Source: Phallus indusiatus (Eukaryota; Basidiomycota; Agaricomycetes; Phallales; Phallaceae). Taken from it: a DNA stretch of 64,000 bases. The first letter of the stretch is position 1; the number at the start of each line of letters is the position of its first letter. The DNA lies in assembly GCA_027605045.1 (NCBI GenBank), contig JAQFWX010000025.1, positions 496,001 through 560,000 of the forward strand, read 5' to 3'. A program made the translations under genes and the position numbers. Shown here in pieces: positions 19,999 to 30,400 of this stretch. The notes under the pieces are model-generated. The model did no database searches, had not been told where the DNA came from, and saw nothing but the letters and a program-made list of their open reading frames with translations.

Positions 19999-21463
19999 TT
20001 GTTGGCCATTAAAGTATATGTAGTAGGTAAGGGACCAATTTCTAATTGACGAGTCTAATAAGGAATTCTCTGTTTTCTATGCAGGTATGAATCATATCAG
20101 GTGCTATGAAAGATTGGCAGTTTGGTGGCGTATTTATAGCAGCTGGTTTTTCGAACGTGTCCGATATATTTGATTTAACCATTCAATCATCACTCGGTAT
20201 ATCATGGTGCTGCGATCACAACTTTGTCGTCGGATGACAAGACTTTTCCAAGACAATTTAAAAAAATGACATCTGCTGGTGCAAGTGGGAAATTTCACAA
20301 GCTTCCCCACTGAACAGAGTACAGATTATACGATTATCCAACGTTGAAACGTATTAATCTTCATGCACGAATGAACCCACACGCAAACTATCATAGCTCT
20401 GCTAGATTTGATGCATAAGGTGAGTTGATCTTTATCAGATTAGGTCAATGATGCTCAAACAACTTCGAGACTAATTGTGTGATAAGCCTTGAAGGTTCTT
20501 GGCAGCTTCTCGCAATTGCGTGATTAAAAACGCAAAAGTCTAATAAGGGTTTGTGCATGAGATTTTAAATAATTCTTACAAATAAAAGGGAGCTTCACAC
20601 GAGTCCGCAGCTGGGAACCTATGCGCGTCCCATTATGGTAGCCTATCCGCTTCTTGTGCTTACACGCCTGATGGTCGATTGTTAGTCAAAGCCACATTAG
20701 CTATACGCCGTCATTTTTTGGGCTTCAAGTTGGAGCTTGCAATTGCCAGCCACAGCGACTCGGACAAAAGCCATGCGAAAGAAACCGTCCACCTTATGCA
20801 CCGGCTTTCGTTTGAAGGTGATGTATAGATTCACGTGCGATTTGAAACAGTTTTATATATCTTCCCAATAGATGTCGAGGTGGCGCCGTTCGGCTGGGGG
20901 AAGTATGGTCCCAGCGTGTTGCGACCTGGTTGAACATCAGGATTTAATGTTCAGGACCTTAGGGCTTCACCGGATTCACACGAAATTGGCACAGCGTTCC
21001 TTTTTCTTTGTATTTCCAGACTGCGGTTTCGATGACAGTTATACAGGACCGATTACCTCTTCAGGATACCTTTTCTCTTACCTGGTGGGACTTTCTGCTG
21101 CAAAAATAAAACGATCCTTCGCCAAGATTTGCTTTCATCTCCACCAAGAACCAGGTCTCGAGTGGGTTCTCTCCGCGCACGGTGTCTTACCAAAAACAAA
21201 ACCCACGTCTGGCGCCGCGCCGTTTCCATGTCTGCGGTTGATATGAGCTGATACCGGCTCTCCTTTTTTACGGCGTATCATTGGACGCTCTATGCTGCAT
21301 TTTAAGGTCGCCTTTCCACTCGCCAAGACTGCTGCGCTCCAAGGTGGAGAAATCATCACGATTTCGTTTCTTTCTCTTCAGCTGATTTGACGAGCCATAA
21401 TATAGTGGCTCACGGTCGTTTCTTGGCAAGCTTCATGGTCAAAAATTTGAGACATCTCAAAAA
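19999..21463. other. gene-poor 1.5-kb stretch upstream of the repeat-peptide gene
   Basis: No recognised gene. The longest open frame (20872-21246, plus, 124 codons) has no known domain, and its amino-acid composition does not look coding. No terminal repeats or transposon signature were seen. Confidence 0.5.
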
Positions 21464-21470
21464 TATAAAA
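21464..21470 (+). promoter_or_regulatory. candidate TATA box of repeat-peptide gene
   Basis: TATAAAA lies 107 bp upstream of the only nearby ATG of the repeat-peptide gene, a plausible core-promoter spacing. No other evidence. Confidence 0.4.
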
Positions 21471-21576
21471 TGGCTAATCAACTTGCAGTTTTTCTTTGTT
21501 CATCGTCTATTAGACAAGTTGAGCACCAGTACTAAAGCTTTCAAATTTTATATCATTCAGCAGACTTGACTTTACA

Positions 21577-23798
21577 ATGAAGTTCGGTCAATCTTTTTCC
21601 TCTTCGTCCTAGCCGCAATTTTGTCGGTTCAGGCCATTCCCGTTCCGGTATGATTTTTTCTAAAACCATTAATTGTGTATTTATGGGATTTGTTGCAGGC
21701 TCCAGAGTCGGCGGTCGTTTTGAAGAGAAGCCCCAGGCATGGTGACGATGACCGCGGCAACGACGGCGACCGTGATCACGACCGCCGCGCTATCATTGTG
21801 CGGATCGTCTTTTTTGCGGTTTAATTATGATTGTATTAACCTACTCGCTTTGAAGTCTCTTCCAGTGCAAGCCAGGAGCCCAAGACATGGTGACCGTGAT
21901 GGAGATGACGACGGCGATCGTGACCATGATCGTCGAAACTTGGTCAGTTTTGACTTTCGAAATTATAAATCCTTGTCTGACTCACTTGTTTCTCAGTTAA
22001 CTGCTCGTAGACATGGACATGGAGACGACGATGATGACGGTGACCGCGACCATGACCGTCGCAACTTGGTCAGTATCAATTCTTAAAACATAAATTTACC
22101 TGACTCACTTGTTTGTCAGTTAACTGCTCGTAGGCACGGCCACGACGGAGATGACGATGATGGTGACCGCGACCATGACCGTCGCAACTTGGTCAGTTTT
22201 GATTCTTAAAACATAAATCTTTATCTGACTCGCTTATCCTCTAGTTGACTGCTCGCAGGCATGGACACGATGGTGATGACGATGACGATGGTGATCGTGA
22301 CCACGATCGCCGCGAGGTATAATATTTTCATTTATTTTCAGCGTAAATCAAAAGCTCACAGTCGCAAACAGCTGACCGCTAGACGACACGGCGAAAATGA
22401 GCCCAATGATCCTGACCATGACAGACGAGATGTTCGTATATTTTTGCCAATTTCTGTTTAAAAGTATTGCTTATAAAATAACATCTAGCTGACAGCTCGT
22501 CGCCACGGTGAAAACGAACCCAACGATCCTGATCATGACCGTCGGGAGGTATGGAAGTTTCCCTCTCACATTCGCGGAATAAAGCTTACAGTCTTGATCA
22601 GCTCACCGCGAGACGACACGGCGAGAATGAACCCAACGATCCCGACCATGATCGTCGCGAGGTATGATATTTTCCCACACACAGTTTCGAAGTGGAGCTC
22701 ACAGCCATGGACAGCTCACTGCGAGACGTCACGGAGAGAATGAGCCTAATGATCCTGATCACGACAAACGGGAGGTTCGTATTTTCCCGCCAATCTTCGG
22801 TGATGAGTCTTTGACAATGTCTTTAAAAGTTGACTGCTCGCCGACACGGTGAAAACGAGCCCAATGATCCTGATCACGACCGTCGGGAGGTATAATATTT
22901 CCCTCTCGTCTGTGGAATAATGCTTACAGTCTTGATCAGCTTACCGCGAGACGACACGGCGAAAATGAGCCCAATGATCCCGACCATGATCGTCGCGAGG
23001 TATGGCATTTCCCCACACACAGTTTCGAGGTGTGGCTCACAGTCATGGACAGCTCACTGCGAGAAGACACGGAGAGAATGAGCCTAATGATCCTGATCAC
23101 GACAGACGGGAGGTTCGTATGTTTCCGCCAATATCCGTCGATGAGTTTTTGATAAACCAATGTCTTTACAAGCTGACTGCTCGTCGACACGGCGAAAACG
23201 AGCCCAACGATCCTGACCATGATCGACGGGAGGTAAAGGCATTATTTACCTGTAATGGATCGGGACTCACAAAATTATAATAAGCTTACCGCTAGACGTC
23301 ACGGTGAAAATGAGCCCAATGATCCTGATCATGATCGTCGCGAGGTATGAATCTTTATTCACATACATAAATTAAGACTTACAATCATGAACAGCTCAGC
23401 GCTAGACGACACGGTGAAAATGAACCCAACGATCCTGATCACGATAGACGAGAGGTTAGTATGCTACCGTTAAGCCTTGCTCACGAGTGTTTGAGAATTT
23501 TTCTTCGTGCAGTTGACTGCTCGTCGACATGGTGAAAATGAGCCCAACGATCCTGACCATGACCGTCGGGAGGTATGAGAACATCCCCATTTTTTATATG
23601 ACAAAGACTTATAATGAAGTATTAGCTCACTCGCAGACGACATGGTGAAAATGAGCCCAATGACCCTGATCATGATAGGAGAGAGGTTCGTATACATAAC
23701 CGGTTTATCTTACAGTTTTTTCTGATACATTTATTAAGCTGTCTGCCAGAAGACACGGGGACCGTGAAAACGAGCCTAATGACCCAGATCGCGACTAA
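21577..23798 (+). CDS. secreted tandem-repeat peptide precursor, Kex2-processed-repeat type, one repeat per exon
   Basis: Nineteen exons are readable: 21577-21647, 21699-21797, 21856-21942, 21997-22068, 22120-22191, 22245-22316, 22372-22431, 22489-22548, 22602-22661, 22715-22774, 22830-22889, 22940-22999, 23053-23112, 23173-23232, 23285-23344, 23395-23454, 23513-23572, 23626-23685 and 23739-23798. All introns are 50-60 nt and phase 0. Exon 1 encodes a hydrophobic signal-like core (SIFFLFVLAAILSVQAIPVP), but the ATG is one base out of frame with it. Exons 2-6 encode Asp/His-rich units. Exons 7-19 encode 20-residue units LTARRHGENEPNDPDHDRRE, and the last is truncated to DRD and stop. Each unit has Arg-Arg pairs (Lys-Arg in exon 10) at both core ends, as expected for Kex2 cleavage. 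Predicted length is about 417 residues if exon 1 gains one base. The peptide's function is unknown. No UstYa-like or other tailoring gene was recognised nearby. Confidence 0.85.
21997..22316 (+). repeat. three 72-nt Asp-rich repeat exons (family A)
   Basis: Three exons of exactly 72 nt (21997, 22120, 22245) encode LTARR, then HGHGDDDDDGDRDHDRR or close variants, then NL or a single Glu. The two preceding exons (21699-21797 and 21856-21942) carry related cores (HGDDDRGNDGDRDHDRR, HGDRDGDDDGDRDHDRR) after SPR instead of LTARR. Introns between family-A exons also resemble each other, with a shared tail CTGACTC. Runs matching D-x-D-x-D-G suggest possible divalent-metal binding. Confidence 0.9.
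22372..23798 (+). repeat. thirteen 60-nt repeat exons (family B)
   Basis: Thirteen exons of exactly 60 nt begin at 22372, 22489, 22602, 22715, 22830, 22940, 23053, 23173, 23285, 23395, 23513, 23626 and 23739. Units 1-12 share the identical core HGENEPNDPDHD. Variation outside the core is slight: Lys-Arg in the unit at 22715, LSARR at 23395, LTRRR at 23626, and Asp instead of the final Glu at 22431. Unit 13 reads LSARRHGDRENEPNDPDRD and stop. DNA of the units differs mostly at third codon positions. Confidence 0.95.
22602..23232 (+). repeat. segmental duplication of a three-exon block inside the repeat gene
   Basis: The exons at 22602, 22715 and 22830 match those at 22940, 23053 and 23173 in order, with a period of 338-343 bp. 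Their introns match as well: CACACAGTTTCGA occurs in both copies of the first intron, and TTCGTAT plus CCGCCAAT in both copies of the second. The intron before each block also ends in the same GTCTTGATCAG. So one event copied three exon-intron units together. Confidence 0.85.
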
Positions 23799-23881
23799 AG
23801 GAGCACCATCGCCAATGTAAAATTTTTCCAATATTTGTTAAATAAGTTTTTGTACATTGTAGGAAGTTTCTTTTTGTTTGG

Positions 23882-23887
23882 AATAAA
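23882..23887 (+). terminator. candidate polyadenylation signal of repeat-peptide gene
   Basis: AATAAA lies 84 bp after the stop codon of the repeat-peptide gene, in an AT-rich flank. Position is the only support. Confidence 0.4.
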
Positions 23888-24021
23888 GAGCACATAAATG
23901 TGCGGGACTCCCCTATTTATAGAACATAAACGACGTGGAGCATATAACGCATGACGTCATTGTACTCATCTGCTCTCAAGAAACTTTTGATTGCTCCCAA
24001 CGTGCTACAAGCATTCCCTTC

Positions 24022-25511
24022 ATGTCTTCTCAAGATACCCGCTTTATCTGTGAAATTCAAGTCCTTAAAGCTACTAATGTTCCTGTTTCTGACCTTAGCA
24101 AACTGTCCTGTGATCCGTTCATACGCGCGGAAGTTGAGACTTCCGGTCCGGACGATATCATAACATTTCGCACACCTACCATAAGAAATACCCTCAATCC
24201 AGTGTTTAACTCGAACTGGATTGTTTCTGGGATACCATCGAGCGGATTTGCTCACTCTAACTCTGTTGGACGAAGATATTGTCGGAAGCGACAAGAAATT
24301 GGGAAAGGCCACTGTTCGTATACCGGGCGGATCTAAAAGCCAGACAGATGCACTCAAAGATCTCGATACCGGTGTACTCGAATGCAAAGTTGAGAAAAGG
24401 AGAGGTGGAATTCGAACACATATCGCCACATATGTCGCATTTATCTTTACGCGGGGTAGAGTGAGTCACCACGTTCGGATATGGATCCGCGTACGAACCC
24501 TTGACTACGACAAGGGTGGCTACAAAAGGCTAGCTACTTTAGGTCCCCGTAAGAAATTGTTTAAATATATTTTGCTTGAGGCTTAGACTCATTTTTAGCG
24601 TGGTACACACGTCACTTTTCTCCTCTTATTGGGCACTTTATAAGCGGCTACAACGTAGCAAAAGATAAAGAAACGAAAGGAAAAGATGGAAAACCACTAG
24701 CTCCTACTACATTCATTGCGAACCGATTGCAACTCAGTGGACCACCGCCACCCTCTCTTCGTCATCGTTTCACCGCATACAACACATTTATTGGACGGCT
24801 TTTCACCAAACGAGGATTCCGAGGAAAATTCTTTCACTATGCTCTTCACCGACAATATAAATCGTTATATGGATACGGCAAAACAACAGTCTACGGCGTT
24901 GCCGGTGACGGCGAGTTTAGGAGCGATGGGTCTCAACCCAGTGACAGGATCTCGGATTCAGAAAAAGGAAGTCCAAGTGATTACCTAGCATCAGGATCGA
25001 CTGAACACGAATGCGATCTTGCTCGCCAATTTTTGGAAATGGCGTGCTACGGCAAAGCTGGCCGTCTTTTCACTTATGTCATTACGCTGGACTCAGAATT
25101 GCGGTTCACTGAAACAGGCGAAGAGTTTTCGATCGATTTTCTCAGTAAACACTCCATGCATGCTGATGCTGCCAAAGAGATAACGTTTTCAGGAGAGTTT
25201 TTGTTCGAAGTTTATCAAAAGATACGAACGAAGACGACGGCGAAAGTATCCAATCAACTGATCCAAAAGACTATGAGCTGGTTATTGATAATAGCTCGGG
25301 CACATACCGACCCAAGGGGGATTTGCTACCCGCTCTAAAAGAATGGTTATCAAGTGAGGCTAACTTGGGTGCTTTGGGAAAAATCACGGCTATAGACGGG
25401 TTTGACGAAAGTCTAAAGGGTTGGAAAAAGGAGAGACAGGAGCTCAAGAGACAATTAAAGGCTCGCTCCAAACGCCATGTCCACCCGAAAGATGATGCAC
25501 AGTGCCAGTAA
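24022..25511 (+). CDS. C2-domain protein of a fungal family of unknown function, two apparent frameshifts
   Basis: The N-terminal C2 domain reads MSSQDTRFICEIQVLKATNV, then SCDPFIRAEV and LNPVFNSNWIVSGIPSSGF, then, in another frame, LLTLTLLDEDIVGSDKKLG. An intron from GTAAGA to TTTTTAG (about 24550-24599) joins to WYTRHFSPLIGHFISGYN. The C-terminal region contains GRLFTYVITLDSELRFTETG, SKHSMHADAAKEITFSGEF and, after a second frame change, KDYELVIDNSSGTYRPKGDL, then a basic tail. This matches my recollection of a C2-plus-conserved-C-terminus family common in basidiomycetes. Frames change near 24246-24256 (one base too many) and 25196-25206 (one base too few, in a T run). No intron explains either. 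The gene may be recently inactivated or the sequence may contain errors. Confidence 0.65.
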
Positions 25512-26158
25512 TTGGTGGCTGCGCAGTGACTGTTTCTTGGGTTTGGATCTCTATATGATGATAAGGAGCATATCCGAACTTATATATGTACCTTTGTGGA
25601 TTATTTGTAATAGTTGAGATCTTAGTATATGTAAACTGCTTATTTGATATTTATTCTGTGAGCCCCATATACTACTTCAGTCGCGCATAGACTTTTCGCA
25701 GTGAAGTCCTTAAAGGGACTGCTCTCACATGTCATGATGTCCTCACCTAGATAAGTCAGGAACCTAATATAAGAGACGCTTTAATCTTGCCTGTGCAATT
25801 AAGAATGTGAGCAGTCAACACCGAATCACATCAGGACTTTGCACAGGCATAAGTAAAAGTAGAGGAGGGAACAAAGATCCAAGGTGGTATGAGATACAGA
25901 TTTTGATATCAGTACATGGTAACAAGTTTGCGATGGTAGTAAATCAAGATTTTGAGTGTTTAAATGGGTATTTCCTGCGTGGATATAATTAATCAGGTCG
26001 AAAGGTGGTCAGAAATTAATTACCAAATTGAATAAATTATGTCAATGAGCCCGGTTAGCAAGCCACTTTAGAACGACATCTCTAAAATAGGTACTTTCGC
26101 TCAGGAGAAGCTCGAGATAAAATAAAGGCACAAATGACTCACAAATTATGCTGGCTTT
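25512..26158. other. intergenic region
   Basis: This is the 3' flanks of the C2-protein gene and the converging ARL8 gene. No coding or RNA feature was recognised. Confidence 0.5.
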
Positions 26159-27012
26159 TCATGGAACACTACGCTCGTGATCAGTTAATGTTGCACTGTC
26201 ATGTTACGATATGCATACCGAATAACACTAAATCAGATGTTAGAAAGAGTGCTCCGCGGTGAAACTGTAAGAACTTACTGATACAGGTCTATTGCTAATC
26301 TTATTCAATTCCCTAAAAATTGAAATTAATGAGGAGTACAAGTAAAAAAAATTGTTCGCACAGGGCATCAATCAGCTCTTCAACAGATACGTGACTTGGT
26401 AGATCGTTTTTATTACCCAGCTGAAAAGCTCTCATTAGCGGGATAATTATGAGCAACAAAAATAAATACCACTAGCAGCGGTGTTTCCGACAGGCTAGGA
26501 TGTGATAATAACGAATGTAACTCGAATTTGGCCGTTGGGAAAGAACCGGGCTAATAAACTGTGTGGGGATGAATCAAGCATCACTTATTCACAGAATCAC
26601 CTCAGCGGAGTCTACAACAAATCTAGAGGTCTCAAAATTAATAAAATGTATCATTCGAAAATACTACGCCTTACACCACTGCATCCACACCGGAACAGTA
26701 CCTTTGCCATGTGCTTCTGAATCTCGGCTGACCAGCGACGTCCCAAACTTTCAGCTTTATTCCTCCGCGTTTGACATGTCTTAAATTAAATGCAACAGTC
26801 GGAACAACTTCTTCAGAAAATTGGTTGGCACCTTTAATGAAGCTAGTTTAGTACCGGCGTTGTACGTGAGTTCATAGAACGGAAACCTCACCAACAACAT
26901 TAACCATAGATGTTTTCCCTGATGCTTGAAGACCAACGATACATATTTCGGCATTTTTCGAGAATAGAAGAGAGGAAAACCATGCAAATAATGAGGAGAA
27001 AAAGGAAGCCAT
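26159..27012 (-). CDS. ARL8: ARL8-like small GTPase
   Basis: ARL8 is an Arf-like GTPase that places lysosomes/vacuoles on kinesin in animals. The start at 27012 gives a hydrophobic, amphipathic N-terminus (MASFFSSLFAWFSSLLFSKN) lacking the Arf myristoylation glycine, as in ARL8. Spliced exons then read EICIVGLQASGKTSMVNVVG (G1), NQFSEEVVPTVAFNLR (G2 Thr), KLKVWDVAGQPRFRSTWQ (G3), YCSGVDAVVFVVDSAE and FPTAKFELHSLLSHPSLSE. They continue with LLVLGNKNDLPSHVSVEELI (G4) and NRPVSCYS (G5). The C-terminal exon could not be resolved. After CYS only short pieces (TLTDHERSVP before a stop at 26159) resemble the expected end. Family identity is firm, the 3' structure is not. Confidence 0.82.
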
Positions 27013-27471
27013 GTAGCACACCAAGTCCTAACTTGCCTCAACGTCAATAACGATCGGGTGGAGTGGAAGGTTACAACGTCACACTATCTCACATAAGCGT
27101 AACGCCAAAAAAAGAGGATTTCCTGCGGCTGATGTATTCTCGACAAATTCTCGATTCTGTCGGATATCCTTAGTTTAAGTCTCTCATGTCGATATCTAGG
27201 CATGGTTTAATACCAAGTTGCATTGGATGTAGCCTGCCGCCATCGATATTGCTGCCTCCATCTCGATCATATTCTAATCTCAATTTCGAAAAGTATGGTA
27301 GAAGGTCATTCAAAAATACTGGTAATGTGTGCACTGCTTGTTGGTAAACGAATGTCGGCATCTCATTCAAAGCGTTAAGGTCAAGAACCATCACACCCTA
27401 ATACTCCACAGCCCAAATCTAGGAGAATACTTTCTACAGCCATAAAAAACACGGAGCAGCACCTTCAAAGT
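27013..27471. other. divergent promoter region between ARL8 and PET127
   Basis: About 460 bp separate the two start regions. A 74-codon minus-strand open frame (27170-27394) has no recognisable domain. No specific regulatory element was identified. Confidence 0.4.
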
Positions 27472-30400
27472 ATGTTCACCCCCACTCCAAAAACAAGGGT
27501 CGTTAAGCGGGCACGACTCCCAAAAAATGACCCAAACTCTGCGAATTATGTCCAAAACGCCTGGAAATATCACCTTTCTGCCAGTTCATCTCAATGTCAG
27601 GCTGACGTCCAGCGACGGGCAAGGCTCATTCCTCAAAGCTTCTTCATGGACAATTTCGTTTTGAATAACATTATTTCTCGTATGTTCAAGGGGTCGATCG
27701 GGAACACTGCTCTGAATCACGCGTGCTCCGACTGTCATAGCTCGAATGCAACGTTTTTTGACAGCTTTATTCCTCCAAAATCCACCCCCCGCAGAGGTGT
27801 CACGCCCTTCATTCCCTCACCCAACTCCCAGATCATCCGGAAGTCGACCAGAATTCAGCAGCTTCGTAGAAGATCACTTAGTCAATTGTGCACTCAACAA
27901 ACAGATAGAGGAAGTGACATTCCACGAGCGTCAGAGAGATTCGACTTCTCTCTCAAAAGAAGAAACTCTAGTAAACTTACTTCCTTACGCCGAATTCGAA
28001 TGGTTGCGCATCGGCCTTTTGGAAGGAAACTGCGTAAGTTGTATGGTCCCCCCATTGTTCCCGCGTCGAGCGTTCCTATCACCAATCTCTTACGTGACGA
28101 CCAAGCCTCGGCAGTTGCTGATCTGAATTCTGGCACTGGTGAGTTCACTCGGGGTCATTTTCATTATTTGCTTATACCCTTGTAACTTCTCCAGTTCAAT
28201 CTCTAAGAGATACCGTCCACGACCTAGACCTTTCTACTTTGTATGACCGACCGCGTTTGTATTCTGAGATCACTAGATCGAAGTCTGTCGATAGCGCGGG
28301 ACATAAAGTTACATCGCAGGATTCTGGCGAACAGCCATCATTACCAAACTTAGTGCCATTGTCACAGATTCTCAATAGCTCGGTGTGGGGTACAGACACG
28401 ACTGTTGATAAATTCTCGAATATAGGCAATGCAGGTTCCGTCTCTACGTCATCAGATTTGCCCGTTACCGAAGTATTGCCAAATAATACAGCCCATGCAT
28501 CTTCGACTCCCTCTCAGCAGACGTCCGGCTTATTACGACCACTGCCTTTTGGTGAATCTGTCCTTACAGGTTAGCAGGATCCCCGCCGCATTGATTCTGT
28601 TGGCTTATCCGAATGTAGATGTTGTAGCTCTAAACGACCAGCCTCCAATCGCCCGTTTGGCTCATGGTCTTGATCGTGCCTTGTTTAAGTGTGTGCGCAT
28701 TCATTAAATGCTATGAGACCCTAATATTTCTCTTAGTCAATCAGTTCATTGGTTGCAGGATCCACATTCTAAAGTGTTCAATTTTTCTCCAGACCTCCAG
28801 ACGCTTCCTCCCGTAACAGATTTCGCTTTTGAAAGGCTGCCGAAGTACACGTCTGGCGGCGAAGACGATGTTCGTTCTTTGATTCTACGTGCTCCTAACT
28901 AGCCTATTCACACCTCAGTAGCGTTTGCTAGATTTAGCTGTTCAACACTCGAAACCTTTCGTTGGGAGTACTTCGACCCTCACCAAAATTCTTTCCCATA
29001 TATACTTTTTAATATCGGAAAATAAACTAGTTGACACATCTACGCTGAGCATGGCATATATGGATCAGGTGGCTAAATTACGTTTTATTTCGCATGGATT
29101 TATAGCATAAATGGTACACCTATAGTCTCGAAGATTTACGCCAGGAATGCGTATGCCGGCTTTCTTTACACTTCATCCGCGGTCGACGCCTAGCGGATCG
29201 ACACATAAGCAGGTTTATGCTGTGGATGCGTCTCGATCTGAAGTTGGAGAACGTAGTGCTGAATGGAATCTTCTCTTATGGCTGGTTAGATAATGGGACC
29301 ACATGGTATATTCAATGTTTGACGTAGTAAATAGGGCACAATGATGGAAAAACTTTTGACATATCCAAAAGAGCAGTTCGACAGTTTACGCCGGGAACAT
29401 CCACCAACGTTCTGTTTTAAAGACAAAAGCGAGACATATCGCTATGCTAAAGTTGGTGCTTTGCTTCGTGGTTATTTTGTGTCTTAGTTAATCCATTCTT
29501 AGTCGTCCAAGTTTATCATGCGTTCCCAATTGGATTGTCAAGATTCGAGATTACCTGGCACCGGTGTTTTTGATCTAAAATCACGGGCCGTTTTGCCTAT
29601 CCGCATAGACCAGTTGAATATTGAGGTAACATTCTGCGCTGCGAATAACCTCGCGTTAATTTTAATTTTTCGTCCAGAAACATAAGGGATACTTAATTCG
29701 GCAAACGACGGGTTTATTCGAGAGTTTTGAACGCGAGTACTATGATCTTATAAGAAGCGCGTTTCTGAAATATAAGTCAGTAGTCGAGTTTAAGCCTACA
29801 TTTCTTCAGCAATAACATTTTACTTGGCCTTAGTTTCCAAGCCAGGATTGGTAACATGGATGGCATTTTTGTTTCCTACCACAATACGGCAAAGCTGTTC
29901 GGCTTTCAGTATATTCCTGTGACGGAAATGGAAGATCGTTTGTATGGAACCGGTCATCCCGATCGAGGTCATCGTATTTTCGAGAAATGCGTTGGTATGA
30001 TGGAGTCTATTATGGAACGTATAACCCAGTGTTTTCCGGGACATGCAAGTACTTCAATGATTAACTTTGTGTGGAAATCTCATTTATTGTTCAGTCTTTG
30101 AGCTGTACTGTGGAAACGCGAGAGAACACGAACGAACTGGTCATCTGGGTCGTGCCGATTAGTTATCACGCATATCCTGCGCCTATTGAAGAGTTCACAG
30201 TTACCGTGCGCCACATGGTGAATGCTCTACCTGTAGACGGAAAGGTTGCCATTGAACGGGCGCATCAAAATTGTATGTTTCTTCGTTATACAACGTGAAG
30301 GGAAACCCTTAGTGTTGTTTGAATTAAACAGGGACAATTCAATACTTTATATCTCGCTCTTTGAAATCACAGGAACATATATGGACCTCTCTCCAGAAGT

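Noticed and set aside
20872..21246. 124-codon open frame upstream of the repeat gene
   Set aside because: It has no domain and an unlikely composition, and there is no splice support on either side.
22936..23697. Minus-strand open frames across the repeat region
   Set aside because: They are mirror images of the repeat exons read through introns, with no signal peptide or splice logic of their own.
21997..23798. CRISPR-like array: 60-72 bp repeats separated by 50-60 bp spacers
   Set aside because: The repeats differ at synonymous sites, have open frames in one phase, and are bounded by GT and AG splice signals. The 'spacers' are related to each other as introns. The surroundings are eukaryotic.
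27746..28126. Separate gene overlapping the PET127 N-terminus
   Set aside because: It lies in another frame of the same exon region. It could be the true N-terminal frame, but no second gene is indicated, so it is mentioned only as an uncertainty.
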